Assembly (NCBI GenBank): GCA_031290955.1
Contig: JAISLJ010000042.1
Span: 1-19,186, forward strand
Reading direction: 5' to 3'
DNA: 19,186 nt
Source: Zoogloeaceae bacterium
GTDB taxonomy: Bacteria > Pseudomonadota > Gammaproteobacteria > Burkholderiales > Rhodocyclaceae
The first letter of the stretch is position 1. The number at the start of each line of letters is the position of its first letter. The position numbers and the translations under genes are program-made. The notes under the pieces were generated by a model that was given only the letters and a program-made list of their open reading frames with translations, made no database searches and had not been told where the DNA came from. This document shows positions 1 through 7,572 of the stretch, in pieces.

Positions 1-84
1 AAGTTCCATCTTCTTCTCCTTTCCTTGTCTTGAGCGAATCTACCACTTCCCGCAACACCTCACGCGCAAAAAACAGCGGCCAGC

Positions 85-384
85 GTGAAAATTGAATCGA
101 ATCGTCCGGGATGCGACACTTATCGCAAGGGTTTCTATTTTATCTCCGGTATTTTAGTAGCCGGATTTGCATCTTTCGTATGTATGAATGTCTATTTGTT
201 TTATCTTCGGTTTTATCTCCGTCGGAAAGGTATTTATCCCAAAAAAGGGCAGGAAAGTATTGAGTTTGTCCATTCATTGGCTAAACTTGGGTACAAGAAC
301 ATGGCGATACGGTGCCACATGGAAGTGACTGGCGCTGATTTTGAAAAATCCCGTGATTACGTCGAACGAATTTCGCAATCATGA
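85..384 (+). CDS. Hypothetical small membrane protein
   Basis: The 99-residue product is not a family I recognise. A hydrophobic stretch at about residues 18-45 (FYFISGILVAGFASFVCMNV, then YLFYL) reads as one or two membrane segments. It is followed by a basic patch (RFYLRRKGIYPKKG) and a soluble, helix-prone tail. The start is GTG at 85: an in-frame TGA lies at 31 and no better start follows it. No clear Shine-Dalgarno sequence is visible. The gene is AT-richer than the neighbouring core genes, like the small membrane-protein genes in the array at 13.3-18 kb, so horizontal origin is plausible. It converges on lnt. It could be a stand-alone immunity-like protein, but no partner gene is in view. 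Confidence 0.5.
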   Translation: MKIESNRPGCDTYRKGFYFISGILVAGFASFVCMNVYLFYLRFYLRRKGIYPKKGQESIEFVHSLAKLGYKNMAIRCHMEVTGADFEKSRDYVERISQS

Positions 385-396
385 GTCCGTTTGCCT

Positions 397-481
397 TGGG
401 AGTCCGGTGTTCCTGTGAAACACTCTCTTGACCGGACTCCCACGGCAGTGTCGGAAACCGGGACGACGATCTGCCGTGGGA
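397..481. repeat. Two overlapping perfect inverted repeats, each with a 22-nt loop
   Basis: Arm 397-408 (TGGGAGTCCGGT) pairs perfectly with 431-442. Arm 438-448 (TCCCACGGCAG) pairs perfectly with 471-481. Both spacers are exactly 22 nt, and the arms share 438-442, so the two hairpins exclude each other. The site lies between the convergent 99-aa gene and lnt. A short T-rich stretch (ATATTTT) follows on the plus strand, so it may act as a terminator. The twin geometry could also suit a protein-binding or mobile-element site. Confidence 0.7.
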
Positions 482-486
482 TATTT

Positions 487-2010
487 TCAGCGCAACCACC
501 GGGATTTTTTGGGGATGGGTTTGCCGGGGTAGATTCTCCGGTAGGTGAGTGTCAGACTCAAGAGAATGAGGAGGAGCGCCAGGCCGTCGCCCCAGCGGAT
601 GTAGGGGGTCGTGCCTTCGTAGCCTTGGACATCGGCTTCGAGCACGCCTTCGGTGAATTCCGGCAGCACGCCTTCTACCTTGCCTTTGGGGGAAATGACC
701 GCAGTCATACCGGTGTTGGTTGAGCGCAGCATGGGACGGCCCATCTCAATGGCCCGCATGCGCGAGATTTGCAGATGCTGGCTTTGCGCCAGCGATTTGC
801 CGAACCATGCAGTATTGGAAAGATTCACCATGATCGTCGCCTCGGGAAGTGGCGCGCGCAGGGTGTGGCCAAACAAATCCTCATAGCAGATATTGACGGC
901 GACCCGCTGCCCGGCAACGAAAAGGGGCGGCTGGCGTACCGGGCCGCTCGTGAAGCTGGCCATGGGAATGTTGAGGAGCCAGTCGAAACCAAAGGGCGCG
1001 AATTCCCCAAAGGGCACCAGGTGGGACTTGGAATACACCTGGGTGGGCGCGGCGCCGATGCTCACCGCGCTGTTCCAGTAGGTTTCCGCATCCTTGCGAG
1101 TGAGGACGCCCATGATGAGGTCGCCTTCCTTGCGCTTTGCAAGCCGGATCAGTTCCGCCAGGTAATCTTCCGGAATGTTGTCGAAGAACACGGGGATGGC
1201 TGTCTCTGGCAGGATGGCGAGTTGGGCGGGATGCTCGGCGATCTGCTTGTGGTAGAGGGCAAGCGTGTGCTCGAAGGTCTCCTGCTTCCATTTCATGTCC
1301 TGCTTGATGTTGCCCTGCATCAGCGCCACATGGATGGGTTTGCCCACGGGCCGGGTCCAAGGGTAATGTTGCAGCCCCCAGCCAAGCGCCAGGGTGACAA
1401 GGACAGCGAACCAAGGCCAAGGGCGTTTGCGGGAACCAAGCGCCAGCCAGGCGGCGACAAGCGCCGTCATGAAGGAAACGCCATAGACGCCGCCAATCGG
1501 CGCGAAACCAGCAAGAGGACTGGGAGGCGTCTGGGAATAGCCGAGCGCAAGCCACGGAAAGCCAGTGAAGAACCAGCCCCGGCACAGGTCAATGAGAATC
1601 CACAATCCGGCGAAGAAGATCGCCTGCCGCCCCGGCGTTTCCGAGCGGAAGTGGTGGAAGAAGCCTCCCAGAATGGGGTGGCCAATGGCGAGAACGAAGC
1701 AGAGGAGGAAGGTGGGGAGCGCCGCCACAACCATGGAAAGCCCGCCATAGACATACATGCTCACGTAGACCCAGGAAACGCCGGTGAGGAAAAGGCCCAT
1801 GCCGAAGAGGACTCCGCGCCAGGCGGCCTGTTGCCAGGATTCGGCGGCGGAAAGCAGGTGGAAGAGCAGGGCGAGGAGCAGCGGCATGAGCCAGAACTGC
1901 TCAAGCGGCGCGAAGGAAAGAACGCCCAGCGCGCCCGCGACAAAGGAGACGGCAAGCGCCAGGCGACCGCGCAGGAGCGGCGCGATCCGGGGGAGGGAAT
2001 TCGGGATCAA
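487..2010 (-). CDS. lnt: Apolipoprotein N-acyltransferase
   Basis: Lnt transfers an acyl chain from phospholipid to the N-terminal cysteine of diacylglyceryl-lipoproteins, the last step of lipoprotein maturation in the inner membrane. The 507 residues match the usual family length. The N-terminal part (about 15-215) holds several membrane segments. A nitrilase-fold domain follows (about 225-465), with the expected catalytic triad: E269 in LPETAIP, K328 in SKSHLVPFGEF and C375 in NICYEDLFG. A last membrane segment lies at about 475-490. The start is TTG at 2010, which overlaps the corC stop (TTGA) and implies translational coupling. It is the last gene of the miaB-phoH-ybeY-corC-lnt run; corC-lnt adjacency is common in proteobacteria. 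Confidence 0.96.
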   Translation of the reverse strand: MIPNSLPRIAPLLRGRLALAVSFVAGALGVLSFAPLEQFWLMPLLLALLFHLLSAAESWQQAAWRGVLFGMGLFLTGVSWVYVSMYVYGGLSMVVAALPTFLLCFVLAIGHPILGGFFHHFRSETPGRQAIFFAGLWILIDLCRGWFFTGFPWLALGYSQTPPSPLAGFAPIGGVYGVSFMTALVAAWLALGSRKRPWPWFAVLVTLALGWGLQHYPWTRPVGKPIHVALMQGNIKQDMKWKQETFEHTLALYHKQIAEHPAQLAILPETAIPVFFDNIPEDYLAELIRLAKRKEGDLIMGVLTRKDAETYWNSAVSIGAAPTQVYSKSHLVPFGEFAPFGFDWLLNIPMASFTSGPVRQPPLFVAGQRVAVNICYEDLFGHTLRAPLPEATIMVNLSNTAWFGKSLAQSQHLQISRMRAIEMGRPMLRSTNTGMTAVISPKGKVEGVLPEFTEGVLEADVQGYEGTTPYIRWGDGLALLLILLSLTLTYRRIYPGKPIPKKSRWLR

Positions 2011-2894
2011 GAAGAAGGTTCCTCGTTTGGTGTGGCGAATTGCTCATCGCCCGACTGTCCAGAAAGGGAAAGGCGGCCCGGTTGCACGACCAGCGTGTGG
2101 ATGCGGCGACTGTCCGCGCGCAGGACGCGGAAGGCGAGACCTTCGATCTCCACGACCTCGTCGCGCTGGGGAACGCGACCCAGATGGCGCAGGATCAGGC
2201 CGCCGACGGTATCGAATTCCTCATCGGAGAAGCGTGTGCCGAATGCCGCGTTGAAGGTCTCGATTTTCGTTTGCGCCTTCACCCGGTGGCTGCCGTCGGC
2301 ATTCAGGAGGATGTTGTCCAGCGTTTCGTCGAAATCGTATTCGTCGGCAATGTCGCCCACGATCTGTTCGAGCACGTTCTCGATGGTAATGAGGCCGATG
2401 ACGCCGCTGTATTCGTTGACCACGATCGCCATGTGGTTGTGGGAGACGCGAAACTCCCGCAGCAGCACGTTGAGCCGCTTGGATTCCGGGATGAAGACGG
2501 CCGGACGCAAGGTGCCGCGCAGGTTGAAATCCGCTTCCAGCGGCACACGCAACAGATCCTTGGCGAGCAGGATGCCCAGCACGTTGTCCCGGTCGCCATC
2601 CACCACGGGAAAGCGGGAATGCCCGGTCTTGACCACGGTGGCGATGATGTGCTCCAGCGACAGATTCACGTCGATCACATCCATCTGGGCACGCGGAACG
2701 AGCACATCGCCCACGCGGGTTTCGGAGGCGGACAGCGCGCCTTCGATGATGGCCAGCGCATCGGCATCCATGAGGTTCTTTTCATGGGCGCCGCGCAGGA
2801 GTTTCAGGAGTTCGCGCCGATCTTCCGGCTCCCGCAGGAGCAGGGCGGAGAGGCGTTCAAACAGGTTGGGCTGCGCGTCGTCGTCGGGGTCCAT
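2007..2894 (-). CDS. corC: CorC/HlyC-type CBS-domain protein
   Basis: This 295-residue soluble CorC (YbeX) protein is historically linked to CorA-dependent Mg/Co efflux. In the ybeZ-ybeY-ybeX operon it is also linked to ribosome and RNA metabolism. A short acidic N-terminus is followed by paired CBS domains at about residues 65-185 (RVGDVLVPRAQMDVI; HNHMAIVVNEYSGVIGLIT). A CorC_HlyC domain lies at about 200-280 (EFDTVGGLILRHLGRVP). No DUF21 membrane domain is present, which fits the short form encoded beside lnt. The ATG is at 2894, 25 nt after the ybeY stop, and the stop overlaps the lnt start. The Ser-rich tail after about 275 looks disordered. Confidence 0.95.
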   Translation of the reverse strand: MDPDDDAQPNLFERLSALLLREPEDRRELLKLLRGAHEKNLMDADALAIIEGALSASETRVGDVLVPRAQMDVIDVNLSLEHIIATVVKTGHSRFPVVDGDRDNVLGILLAKDLLRVPLEADFNLRGTLRPAVFIPESKRLNVLLREFRVSHNHMAIVVNEYSGVIGLITIENVLEQIVGDIADEYDFDETLDNILLNADGSHRVKAQTKIETFNAAFGTRFSDEEFDTVGGLILRHLGRVPQRDEVVEIEGLAFRVLRADSRRIHTLVVQPGRLSLSGQSGDEQFATPNEEPSS

Positions 2895-2919
2895 TGTCGG
2901 GGCGAAGGCTCAGGGAATG

Positions 2920-3363
2920 TCAAACATAAGGGTCTGGGTAATCGAGGCGGGCGAGGATCTCGCGCTCACGCGCTTCCATGCGAAAGGCTTCGGCATCGCT
3001 CTCGTGATCCCAGCCTTGCAGGTGCAGCATGCCATGAATCACGAGATGTGCATAGTGGGCATCCGGATTTTTTCCCTGCTCGGCGGCCTCACGGGCAACG
3101 ACTTCCGGACAGATGGCGAGGTCGCCCTGGATTTCTGGGACCGTTTCGTAGGGAAAGGAAAGCACATTGGTGGCGTAATCCCGGTTGCGGTAGGTCTTGT
3201 TGAGGGCGCGCCCCTCCGCCGGGGAAACAAGCCGGATCGTGACTTCTCCCGCCAACAGCGCCGCGCCCGCCCAGTGGCGAAATTGCCGCAGCGTCGGCAA
3301 TCCGGCGCGACCGCAGGCGTATTGTACGCAGAGGCGCAAGCGGGAATCGGGCGCTTCTTCCAT
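2920..3363 (-). CDS. ybeY: Endoribonuclease YbeY (16S rRNA maturation)
   Basis: YbeY is a single-strand-specific zinc endoribonuclease needed for 16S rRNA 3' end maturation and ribosome quality control. The zinc motif HGMLHLQGWDH (H-x3-H-x5-H) is intact in the C-terminal half. The conserved LNKTYRNRDYATNVLSFPYE block is also present. I chose ATG 3363 (147 residues) because it follows the phoH stop by 7 nt and has a GAGG ribosome-binding motif just upstream. The frame stays open further upstream to 3510, but that part overlaps phoH and has no family resemblance. It lies between phoH and corC, the standard order. Confidence 0.95.
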   Translation of the reverse strand: MEEAPDSRLRLCVQYACGRAGLPTLRQFRHWAGAALLAGEVTIRLVSPAEGRALNKTYRNRDYATNVLSFPYETVPEIQGDLAICPEVVAREAAEQGKNPDAHYAHLVIHGMLHLQGWDHESDAEAFRMEAREREILARLDYPDPYV

Positions 3364-3370
3364 GCTGTCC

Positions 3371-4354
3371 TCACCCTTTCCGATCCCGGTTTTCATAGGC
3401 ATCCACGATGCGCGCCACCAGAGGATGCCGAACCACATCTTCTTTCTGGAAGCGGATGAGCGCGATGCCGCGCACGTCGGAAAGGATTTCGACTGCGTCC
3501 ATGAGGCCACTCTTCTGGCCCCGGCCCAGGTCGATCTGGGATGGATCGCCAGTGACCACGGCCTTGGCGCCGATGCCGATCCGGGTCAGGAACATCTTCA
3601 TCTGCTCCGGTGTGGTGTTCTGCGCCTCGTCCAGAATGATGAAAGCGTGATTGAGTGTACGTCCGCGCATAAAAGCCAGGGGGGCGATTTCGAGGGCGCC
3701 TTTTTCGTGCAGGCGCGTGACGCGCTCAAAGCCCATCAGGTCGTAGAGGGCGTCGTACAGCGGGCGCAGGTATGGGTCTACTTTTTGCGCCAGGTCGCCC
3801 GGCAAGAAGCCCAAGCGCTCGCCTGCCTCCACCGCCGGGCGGGTGAGGATGATGCGCTCGGCCTGGTCGCGCTCCAGCGCGTCGACGGCGCTGGCGACGG
3901 CAAGGTAGGTCTTGCCGGTTCCGGCGGGGCCGATGCCGAAAGTGATGTCGCACGCCTGGATTTGCCGCAGGTATTCGACTTGGCGTGGCGTGCGCCCGTG
4001 CAGTTCGCTCTTGCGCGTCATGAGTTGCGGCCCGCCCGCCGGGATGTCTGCGTGGTCGGCGCGACGCGCGGCGCCCTGGCCCAGTTCGATGAGGCCCAGT
4101 TGGATATCGTCTACGGAGAGCGGCGCGCCAGCGCGGCGGTAGAATTCCTCCAGGATATCCAGCGCCGCCTGCGCTGCCGCGCCTTGCACGGAAAAACGGT
4201 CATTGCGCCGGGTGACGACGACATCAAGCGCCGTTTCGATCTGACGCAGGTTTTCGTCCAGCGGCCCGCAAAGATTGGCGAGACGGGTGTTGTCCAAGGG
4301 GGCGAGTGTGCGTTCCAGCGCTCGGGGGAGGGATTTTTGCGGCATTGCGGTCAC
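3371..4354 (-). CDS. ybeZ: PhoH-like ATPase (YbeZ)
   Basis: This 327-residue PhoH-family P-loop ATPase is usually co-transcribed with ybeY and thought to act with it in RNA processing. Walker A GPAGTGKT lies at 142-149 and Walker B FIILDEAQN at 238-246. An arginine/glycine-rich sensor region follows (VVTGDPSQIDLGRGQKSGL, about 266-284). The N-terminal 110 residues are the weakly KH-like region of the YbeZ branch. The start is GTG 4354, overlapping the miaB stop as GTGA. An internal ATG at 4345 (MPQKSLP) is an equally reasonable start. Confidence 0.94.
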   Translation of the reverse strand: MTAMPQKSLPRALERTLAPLDNTRLANLCGPLDENLRQIETALDVVVTRRNDRFSVQGAAAQAALDILEEFYRRAGAPLSVDDIQLGLIELGQGAARRADHADIPAGGPQLMTRKSELHGRTPRQVEYLRQIQACDITFGIGPAGTGKTYLAVASAVDALERDQAERIILTRPAVEAGERLGFLPGDLAQKVDPYLRPLYDALYDLMGFERVTRLHEKGALEIAPLAFMRGRTLNHAFIILDEAQNTTPEQMKMFLTRIGIGAKAVVTGDPSQIDLGRGQKSGLMDAVEILSDVRGIALIRFQKEDVVRHPLVARIVDAYENRDRKG

Positions 4355-5688
4355 TCGTGGATCACGACTTCTCCGCGCAAGGAATGCGGCAGGGCCTCCG
4401 TAATGCGGATGTCGATGAAATGATGAATCTGGCGTGGATTGCCAGCGAAATTGACGATGCGGTTGTTCCCTGTGCGCCCGGCCAACTCCTGCGGGTTCTT
4501 GCGGGAGACGCCCTCCACAAGGACGCGCTCAATCTTCCCGACCATGCTCCGGGAAATCTCGCCCGCCAGTTCGTCGATGCGTTTCTGGAGACGGCCCAGG
4601 CGTTCGGACTTGATGCGCGCGGGAGTGTCGTCCGGCATTTCCGCCGCCGGAGTGCCGGGGCGCGGGCTGAAGAGAAAGGAGAAGGAAGCGTCGAAGCCAA
4701 CTTCGTCGATCAGCTTCATGGTCTTGTCAAAATCCGCCTCGCTCTCGCCGGGGAAGCCGACGATGAAATCGGAAGCGATGGAAATTCCCGGACGCGCCGC
4801 CCGCAGCCGACGCACGATGGATTTGTATTCAAGGGCGGTGTAGCCGCGCTTCATCGCCGCCAGAATGCGGTCGGAACCAGCCTGCACGGGCAGATGCAGG
4901 TGCGCCGCCAGCTTGGGCACACGGGCATGGGCATCAATGAGGCGCTGCGTCATCTCCCGGGGATGCGAGGTGGTGTAACGGATGCGCTCGATTTCGGGAA
5001 TCGCCGCGATGGTCTCGATGAGGAACGCCAGGTCGGCGGTCTCCTCGCCCTGTTCGCCCATGCGACCCTGATAGGCATTCACGTTCTGGCCCAGAAGCGT
5101 GATTTCCTTCACGCCGGAAGCGGCGAGCCGCGCGACTTCCGCCAGCACGTCGTCAAACGGGCGGGAAACCTCGCCGCCACGGGTATAGGGGATGATGCAG
5201 AAGCTACAGAACTTGGAGCAACCTTCCATGACGGAAACAAAGGCGCTCGCGCCTTGGGTTGTGACGTCCGGCAAAGCGTCGAATTTCTCGATTTCGGGAA
5301 AGGAGACATCTACCGCCGGTTTTCCCTGGGCGCGGCGCTCGGCAATCAATTGCGGCAGACGATGCAAGGTCTGCGGGCCGAACACCAGATCCACATAGGG
5401 CGCGCGCGTCACAATGGCCTCGCCCTCCTGGCTGGCGACACAGCCGCCGACACCGATCAGCAAGGCGGGATTCTTTTCCTTCAGGTGACGGATGCGTCCC
5501 AGGTCGTGAAACACCTTTTCCTGCGCCTTTTCGCGCACGGAGCAGGTGTTGAAGAGGATGAGGTCGGCTTCGGCGGGATCGTCGGTCTTGACGAAGGCGG
5601 CATGCGCGGCAAGCACATCGGCCATCTTGTCCGAATCATACTCGTTCATCTGGCACCCGAATGTGCGGATGAAGAGTTTCTGGGGCAT
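4351..5688 (-). CDS. miaB: tRNA-2-methylthio-N6-dimethylallyladenosine synthase MiaB
   Basis: MiaB is a radical-SAM methylthiotransferase that converts i6A37 to ms2i6A37 in tRNAs reading UNN codons. The 445 residues are typical. Auxiliary 4Fe-4S cluster cysteines are C12 (TFGCQMN), C49 (NTCSVR) and C83 (GGCVAS). The radical-SAM CxxxCxxC is C157/C161/C164 (EGCSKFCSFCIIPYTRG). A TRAM domain occupies about 375-440. The ATG at 5688 opens the five-gene minus-strand operon, and the stop overlaps phoH by 4 nt. Confidence 0.96.
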   Translation of the reverse strand: MPQKLFIRTFGCQMNEYDSDKMADVLAAHAAFVKTDDPAEADLILFNTCSVREKAQEKVFHDLGRIRHLKEKNPALLIGVGGCVASQEGEAIVTRAPYVDLVFGPQTLHRLPQLIAERRAQGKPAVDVSFPEIEKFDALPDVTTQGASAFVSVMEGCSKFCSFCIIPYTRGGEVSRPFDDVLAEVARLAASGVKEITLLGQNVNAYQGRMGEQGEETADLAFLIETIAAIPEIERIRYTTSHPREMTQRLIDAHARVPKLAAHLHLPVQAGSDRILAAMKRGYTALEYKSIVRRLRAARPGISIASDFIVGFPGESEADFDKTMKLIDEVGFDASFSFLFSPRPGTPAAEMPDDTPARIKSERLGRLQKRIDELAGEISRSMVGKIERVLVEGVSRKNPQELAGRTGNNRIVNFAGNPRQIHHFIDIRITEALPHSLRGEVVIHE

Positions 5689-5733
5689 GGATGGCGGAAA
5701 AGGAGAACCGGAGAAGTTACGGGAAGACCGGAT

Positions 5734-6156
5734 TCACTGCGTTCCCGGCAACTCGCCGTAGAGCGGCAGCGGGGCGGGCAGTGGACGGGGAATCCGCGCG
5801 ATGGCGGCGACCTCTGCCGGATTCAGGATCCACACGCGCAAGATATTGCCCAGATAATCTTTCTGGTAGACAACCAGATAATTGCTTCCCGTCATGGTAG
5901 AGGTGAGGACAATGCGGTTGGATTTGTCACGAATCTGGAAGGCTGGCGCTGTCGTGTAAGTCTTGCCGTCAATGATGGCTTTGCCGTAGGCGGGAGGCGC
6001 CGCCAAAGTACCATAGTGATTGGCGCCCGCAGGGAAATTGCGGATGCTGTAATGGTAGGCGGGCGGCGGTTCCGTGGAGACCGGCGCTTCGATGATCGTT
6101 GAAATGATGCTGCCAACGATGGTGGAGACGATAGGTGACATAGGCATGGCAGGCAT
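5734..6156 (-). CDS. Hypothetical protein
   Basis: I do not recognise this family. The longest product is 140 residues. It has a mildly hydrophobic N-terminus (SPIVSTIVGSIISTIIEAPV), a central beta-type region (HYGTLAAPPAYGKAIIDGKTYTTA) and a Pro-rich tail (RIPRPLPAPLPLYGELPG). The start is doubtful: a good -10 box (TATAAT, 6155-6160 on the minus strand) covers the ATG at 6156. The true start may therefore be the ATG at 6147 or 6141, on a nearly leaderless transcript, or lie further downstream. The stop is 45 nt upstream of miaB on the same strand, so read-through into the miaB operon is possible. Confidence 0.55.
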   Translation of the reverse strand: MPAMPMSPIVSTIVGSIISTIIEAPVSTEPPPAYHYSIRNFPAGANHYGTLAAPPAYGKAIIDGKTYTTAPAFQIRDKSNRIVLTSTMTGSNYLVVYQKDYLGNILRVWILNPAEVAAIARIPRPLPAPLPLYGELPGTQ

Positions 6157-6183
6157 TATAGACCATTGCCTTCCGGTTGACCA
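6155..6183 (-). promoter_or_regulatory. Sigma-70-type promoter facing the hypothetical gene and miaB
   Basis: On the minus strand TGGTCA (6178-6183), a 17-nt spacer and a perfect TATAAT (6155-6160) form a good sigma-70 promoter. Its -35 box overlaps that of the tRNA promoter on the other strand. It could drive the hypothetical gene and the miaB-lnt operon. Confidence 0.55.
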
Positions 6184-6205
6184 GAGTTTCTTGCCCTCCT
6201 ATAAT
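6177..6205 (+). promoter_or_regulatory. Sigma-70 promoter of the tRNA gene
   Basis: TTGACC (6177-6182), a 17-nt spacer and TATAAT (6200-6205) give a near-consensus promoter. The predicted start is near 6212, about 30 nt before the tRNA. GC-rich sequence after the -10 box would suit stringent control, but that is inference. Confidence 0.7.
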
Positions 6206-6242
6206 CCGCCGCCTTGCAGAGTGTGATGTGTTCACGTCACGC

Positions 6243-6319
6243 GGTGATGTAGCTCAGGTGGTTAGAGCGACGGATTCATAATCCGTAGGTCGGCGGTTCG
6301 ATCCCGCCCATCACCACCA
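6243..6319 (+). tRNA. tRNA with CAT anticodon (probably elongator Met)
   Basis: The 77-nt gene gives a full cloverleaf. The acceptor stem GGTGATG/CATCACC spans 6243-6249 and 6309-6315. The anticodon stem is ACGGA/TCCGT around loop TTCATAA, with CAT at 6277-6279. The T stem GGCGG/CCGCC is perfect and encloses TTCGATC. The discriminator is A and CCA is encoded. It is not initiator tRNA, because the first acceptor pair is a normal G-C. A CAT anticodon could also belong to tRNA-Ile2 (lysidine-modified), which I cannot rule out by eye. Confidence 0.95.
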
Positions 6320-6343
6320 CCAACACATCCCAAGCAGTCCGAT

Positions 6344-6386
6344 AAAGGCCAGAAATTCCAGTAAATACATGGGTTACGGCCTTTTT
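6344..6386 (+). terminator. Possible weak terminator after the tRNA
   Basis: AAAGGCC (6344-6350) pairs with GGCCTTT (6378-6384), followed by two more T. The loop is long (27 nt), so this is a weak call. The stretch from 6320 to 6604 has no other feature I can support. Confidence 0.3.
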
Positions 6387-6604
6387 GTTGTCCTGTACTA
6401 TCCGATAATGTCCATTGACATGACATCCTGCGTTTCGTGGGGGTACTGCCATTGGTGTTTGTCCGCCCTGCACGGCCTGCATCCCATTTCCGGGCATAGG
6501 GAACTGGTCTTTCCGGGCGATTCTTTCGCAGGTGCGGGCATTTTTCGAAGCGCACGGAACAAGCCGCTTTGAAAGCATGACCGCCACAAACGAGCAACGC
6601 ATCA

Positions 6605-6942
6605 TCAACCGGGCGGGATTCTTTCGGGACGGCGCAGAGGGCAAGCGGGAATTTCTGGTTTTGCCTTGCCGCTGCGAATGTCATCCGCTTCTTGCAGCAG
6701 TTCCCGGACTTCCTTCTTCAGCCCGGCAGCTTCGCTTCCCGCCTCTCTCGCCTTGTCGCGGATGGCATTGAAGAGGTCGATCATCCTAGGCCTTGCCAGT
6801 TTGCCCGCCATCTGCTCAAAGCGCACGATCTGGGCGCGGCGCTGTTCGCCAATCGGCGAGTTGTTGCAGGCCAACGGCGTGAAGCTGTCGGGGGGAACGA
6901 TTGTTGAGGCTTATCCACGGTTGGCGCGGGTCGTTTCGTCAT
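6605..6942 (-). pseudogene. Unrecognised small ORF with a probable frameshift
   Basis: An ATG at 6942 opens MTKRPAPTVDKPQQSFPP. A one-base slip at the run of six G at 6890-6895 then joins it to a longer frame, DSFTPLACNNSPIGEQRRAQIVRFEQ and onward to the stop at 6605. Together they give roughly 110 residues with an alpha-helical, charged middle (IRDKAREAGSEAAGLKKEV). I do not recognise the family; the style resembles phage or plasmid accessory genes. It directly follows an IS5 remnant, so it is probably part of the same decayed mobile region. It could be intact with a sequencing error, or not a gene at all. Confidence 0.3.
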
Positions 6943-6944
6943 GA

Positions 6945-7198
6945 TTCCTTCTGACCAGCTTCATGTCATGGCGATTCGCCCCGTCGATCACCACCGCAAT
7001 CGGAATGCCGCTCGTTTCCGTCAGCAAGCTGCGCTTAACCCTTTGCTTGCCACGATCCGTCGGGTTCGGCCCTGTTTTTTTGAGCCTGCTAGAGGTGATT
7101 TCGTCATCGCCCCGTCCATCGACAACCACGCCCAATCAATCCCCTTGAGTCCATCGCACTGAACCAGCCCTTCGCGCCAAAAGGCCTCGAAGATGAAA
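6945..7198 (-). pseudogene. Internal fragment of an IS5-family transposase
   Basis: In one frame the minus strand reads FEAFWREGLVQCDGLKGIDWAW then LSMDGAMTK. In a second frame it reads KKTGPNPTDRGKQRVKRSL and IPIAVVIDGANRHDMKLVR. Together these are the central part of an IS5-family DDE transposase and carry its first two Asp motifs (SMDGAMTK, VIDGANRHD). The frames meet at a run of seven A on the minus strand (7075-7081). N- and C-terminal parts and terminal inverted repeats are missing. The upstream edge abuts the T-run of the nif operon terminator. Some IS5 subgroups use programmed frameshifting at A runs, so the frame change alone does not prove decay; the missing ends do. Confidence 0.8.
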
Positions 7199-7250
7199 AA
7201 TCCGGCATCGCTTGGGGGCGATGCCGGAGAAGAACCCCCGCGAGGGGGTT
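7196..7250 (-). terminator. Intrinsic terminator of the nif operon
   Basis: On the minus strand, directly after the fdxB stop, a first hairpin AACCCCC-TCGC-GGGGGTT (7233-7250) is followed by a second. The second is CCGGCATCGC paired with GCGATGCCGG (7202-7227) and runs into ATTTTT (7196-7201). The second hairpin plus T-run is a strong rho-independent terminator. Confidence 0.9.
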
Positions 7251-7541
7251 TCAGGAGAGAACCGGGGAAGCGGAATAGGTGTAGCATTTCTTGGGACAAA
7301 CTCGGTTGCATGCGCCACAACCGATGCAGTCCCGGGCATTCTTCAGTGTCATCACGGAGGCGTCGCCGCCATCATCGTCATCGTCATCGTCGGTGGCCTT
7401 CTCGATCAGATCGAGCACATCGCGGGGACAAACCTTGAAACAGCGGCCGCAGCCGATGCAGGTATCCTGGTTGATGGCGGTAACGAATTCCGGCGTCCAG
7501 ACGGCGCCGCCCAATGTGAGTCCTGTGATGTTGTCGGACAT
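7251..7541 (-). CDS. fdxB: nif-associated 2[4Fe-4S] ferredoxin FdxB
   Basis: This 96-residue ferredoxin III of the nif-specific type probably donates electrons to nitrogenase or to FeMo-co assembly. Two CxxCxxCxxxCP motifs are present: C28/C31/C34/C38 and C72/C75/C78/C82. They are separated by a linker with seven Asp in a row (residues 51-57). The N-terminal LTLGGAVWTPEFVTAIN is typical of FdxB. The ATG at 7541 has a clear AAGGAG site 7 nt upstream. It is the last gene of the operon, 31 nt after the DUF683 gene. Confidence 0.93.
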   Translation of the reverse strand: MSDNITGLTLGGAVWTPEFVTAINQDTCIGCGRCFKVCPRDVLDLIEKATDDDDDDDGGDASVMTLKNARDCIGCGACNRVCPKKCYTYSASPVLS

Positions 7542-7572
7542 GTTGATCTCCTTTGCAAGTGGAATGGAAAAA

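Noticed and set aside
769..3459. An 896-codon open frame on the plus strand
   Set aside because: It lies opposite lnt, corC and ybeY, which have clear family motifs. Long antisense frames are common in GC-rich codon-biased DNA, and the translation has no recognisable domain.
3363..3510. Longer N-terminus for YbeY
   Set aside because: It would overlap phoH by about 140 nt and has no YbeY-like sequence. ATG 3363 has a ribosome-binding site.
4306..6102. A 598-codon plus-strand frame opposite miaB, plus a 502-codon one opposite nifN (9134-10642)
   Set aside because: Both are antisense shadows of well-supported genes.
6243..6386. tRNA 3' end as an integrative-element attachment site
   Set aside because: The sequence after the tRNA shows no integrase gene and no repeat of the tRNA 3' end elsewhere in the window.
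6262..6684. Minus-strand ORFs ending in GRDRTADLRIMNPSL or GGIEPPTYGL
   Set aside because: These are the well-known false proteins made by translating the antisense strand of a tRNA gene.
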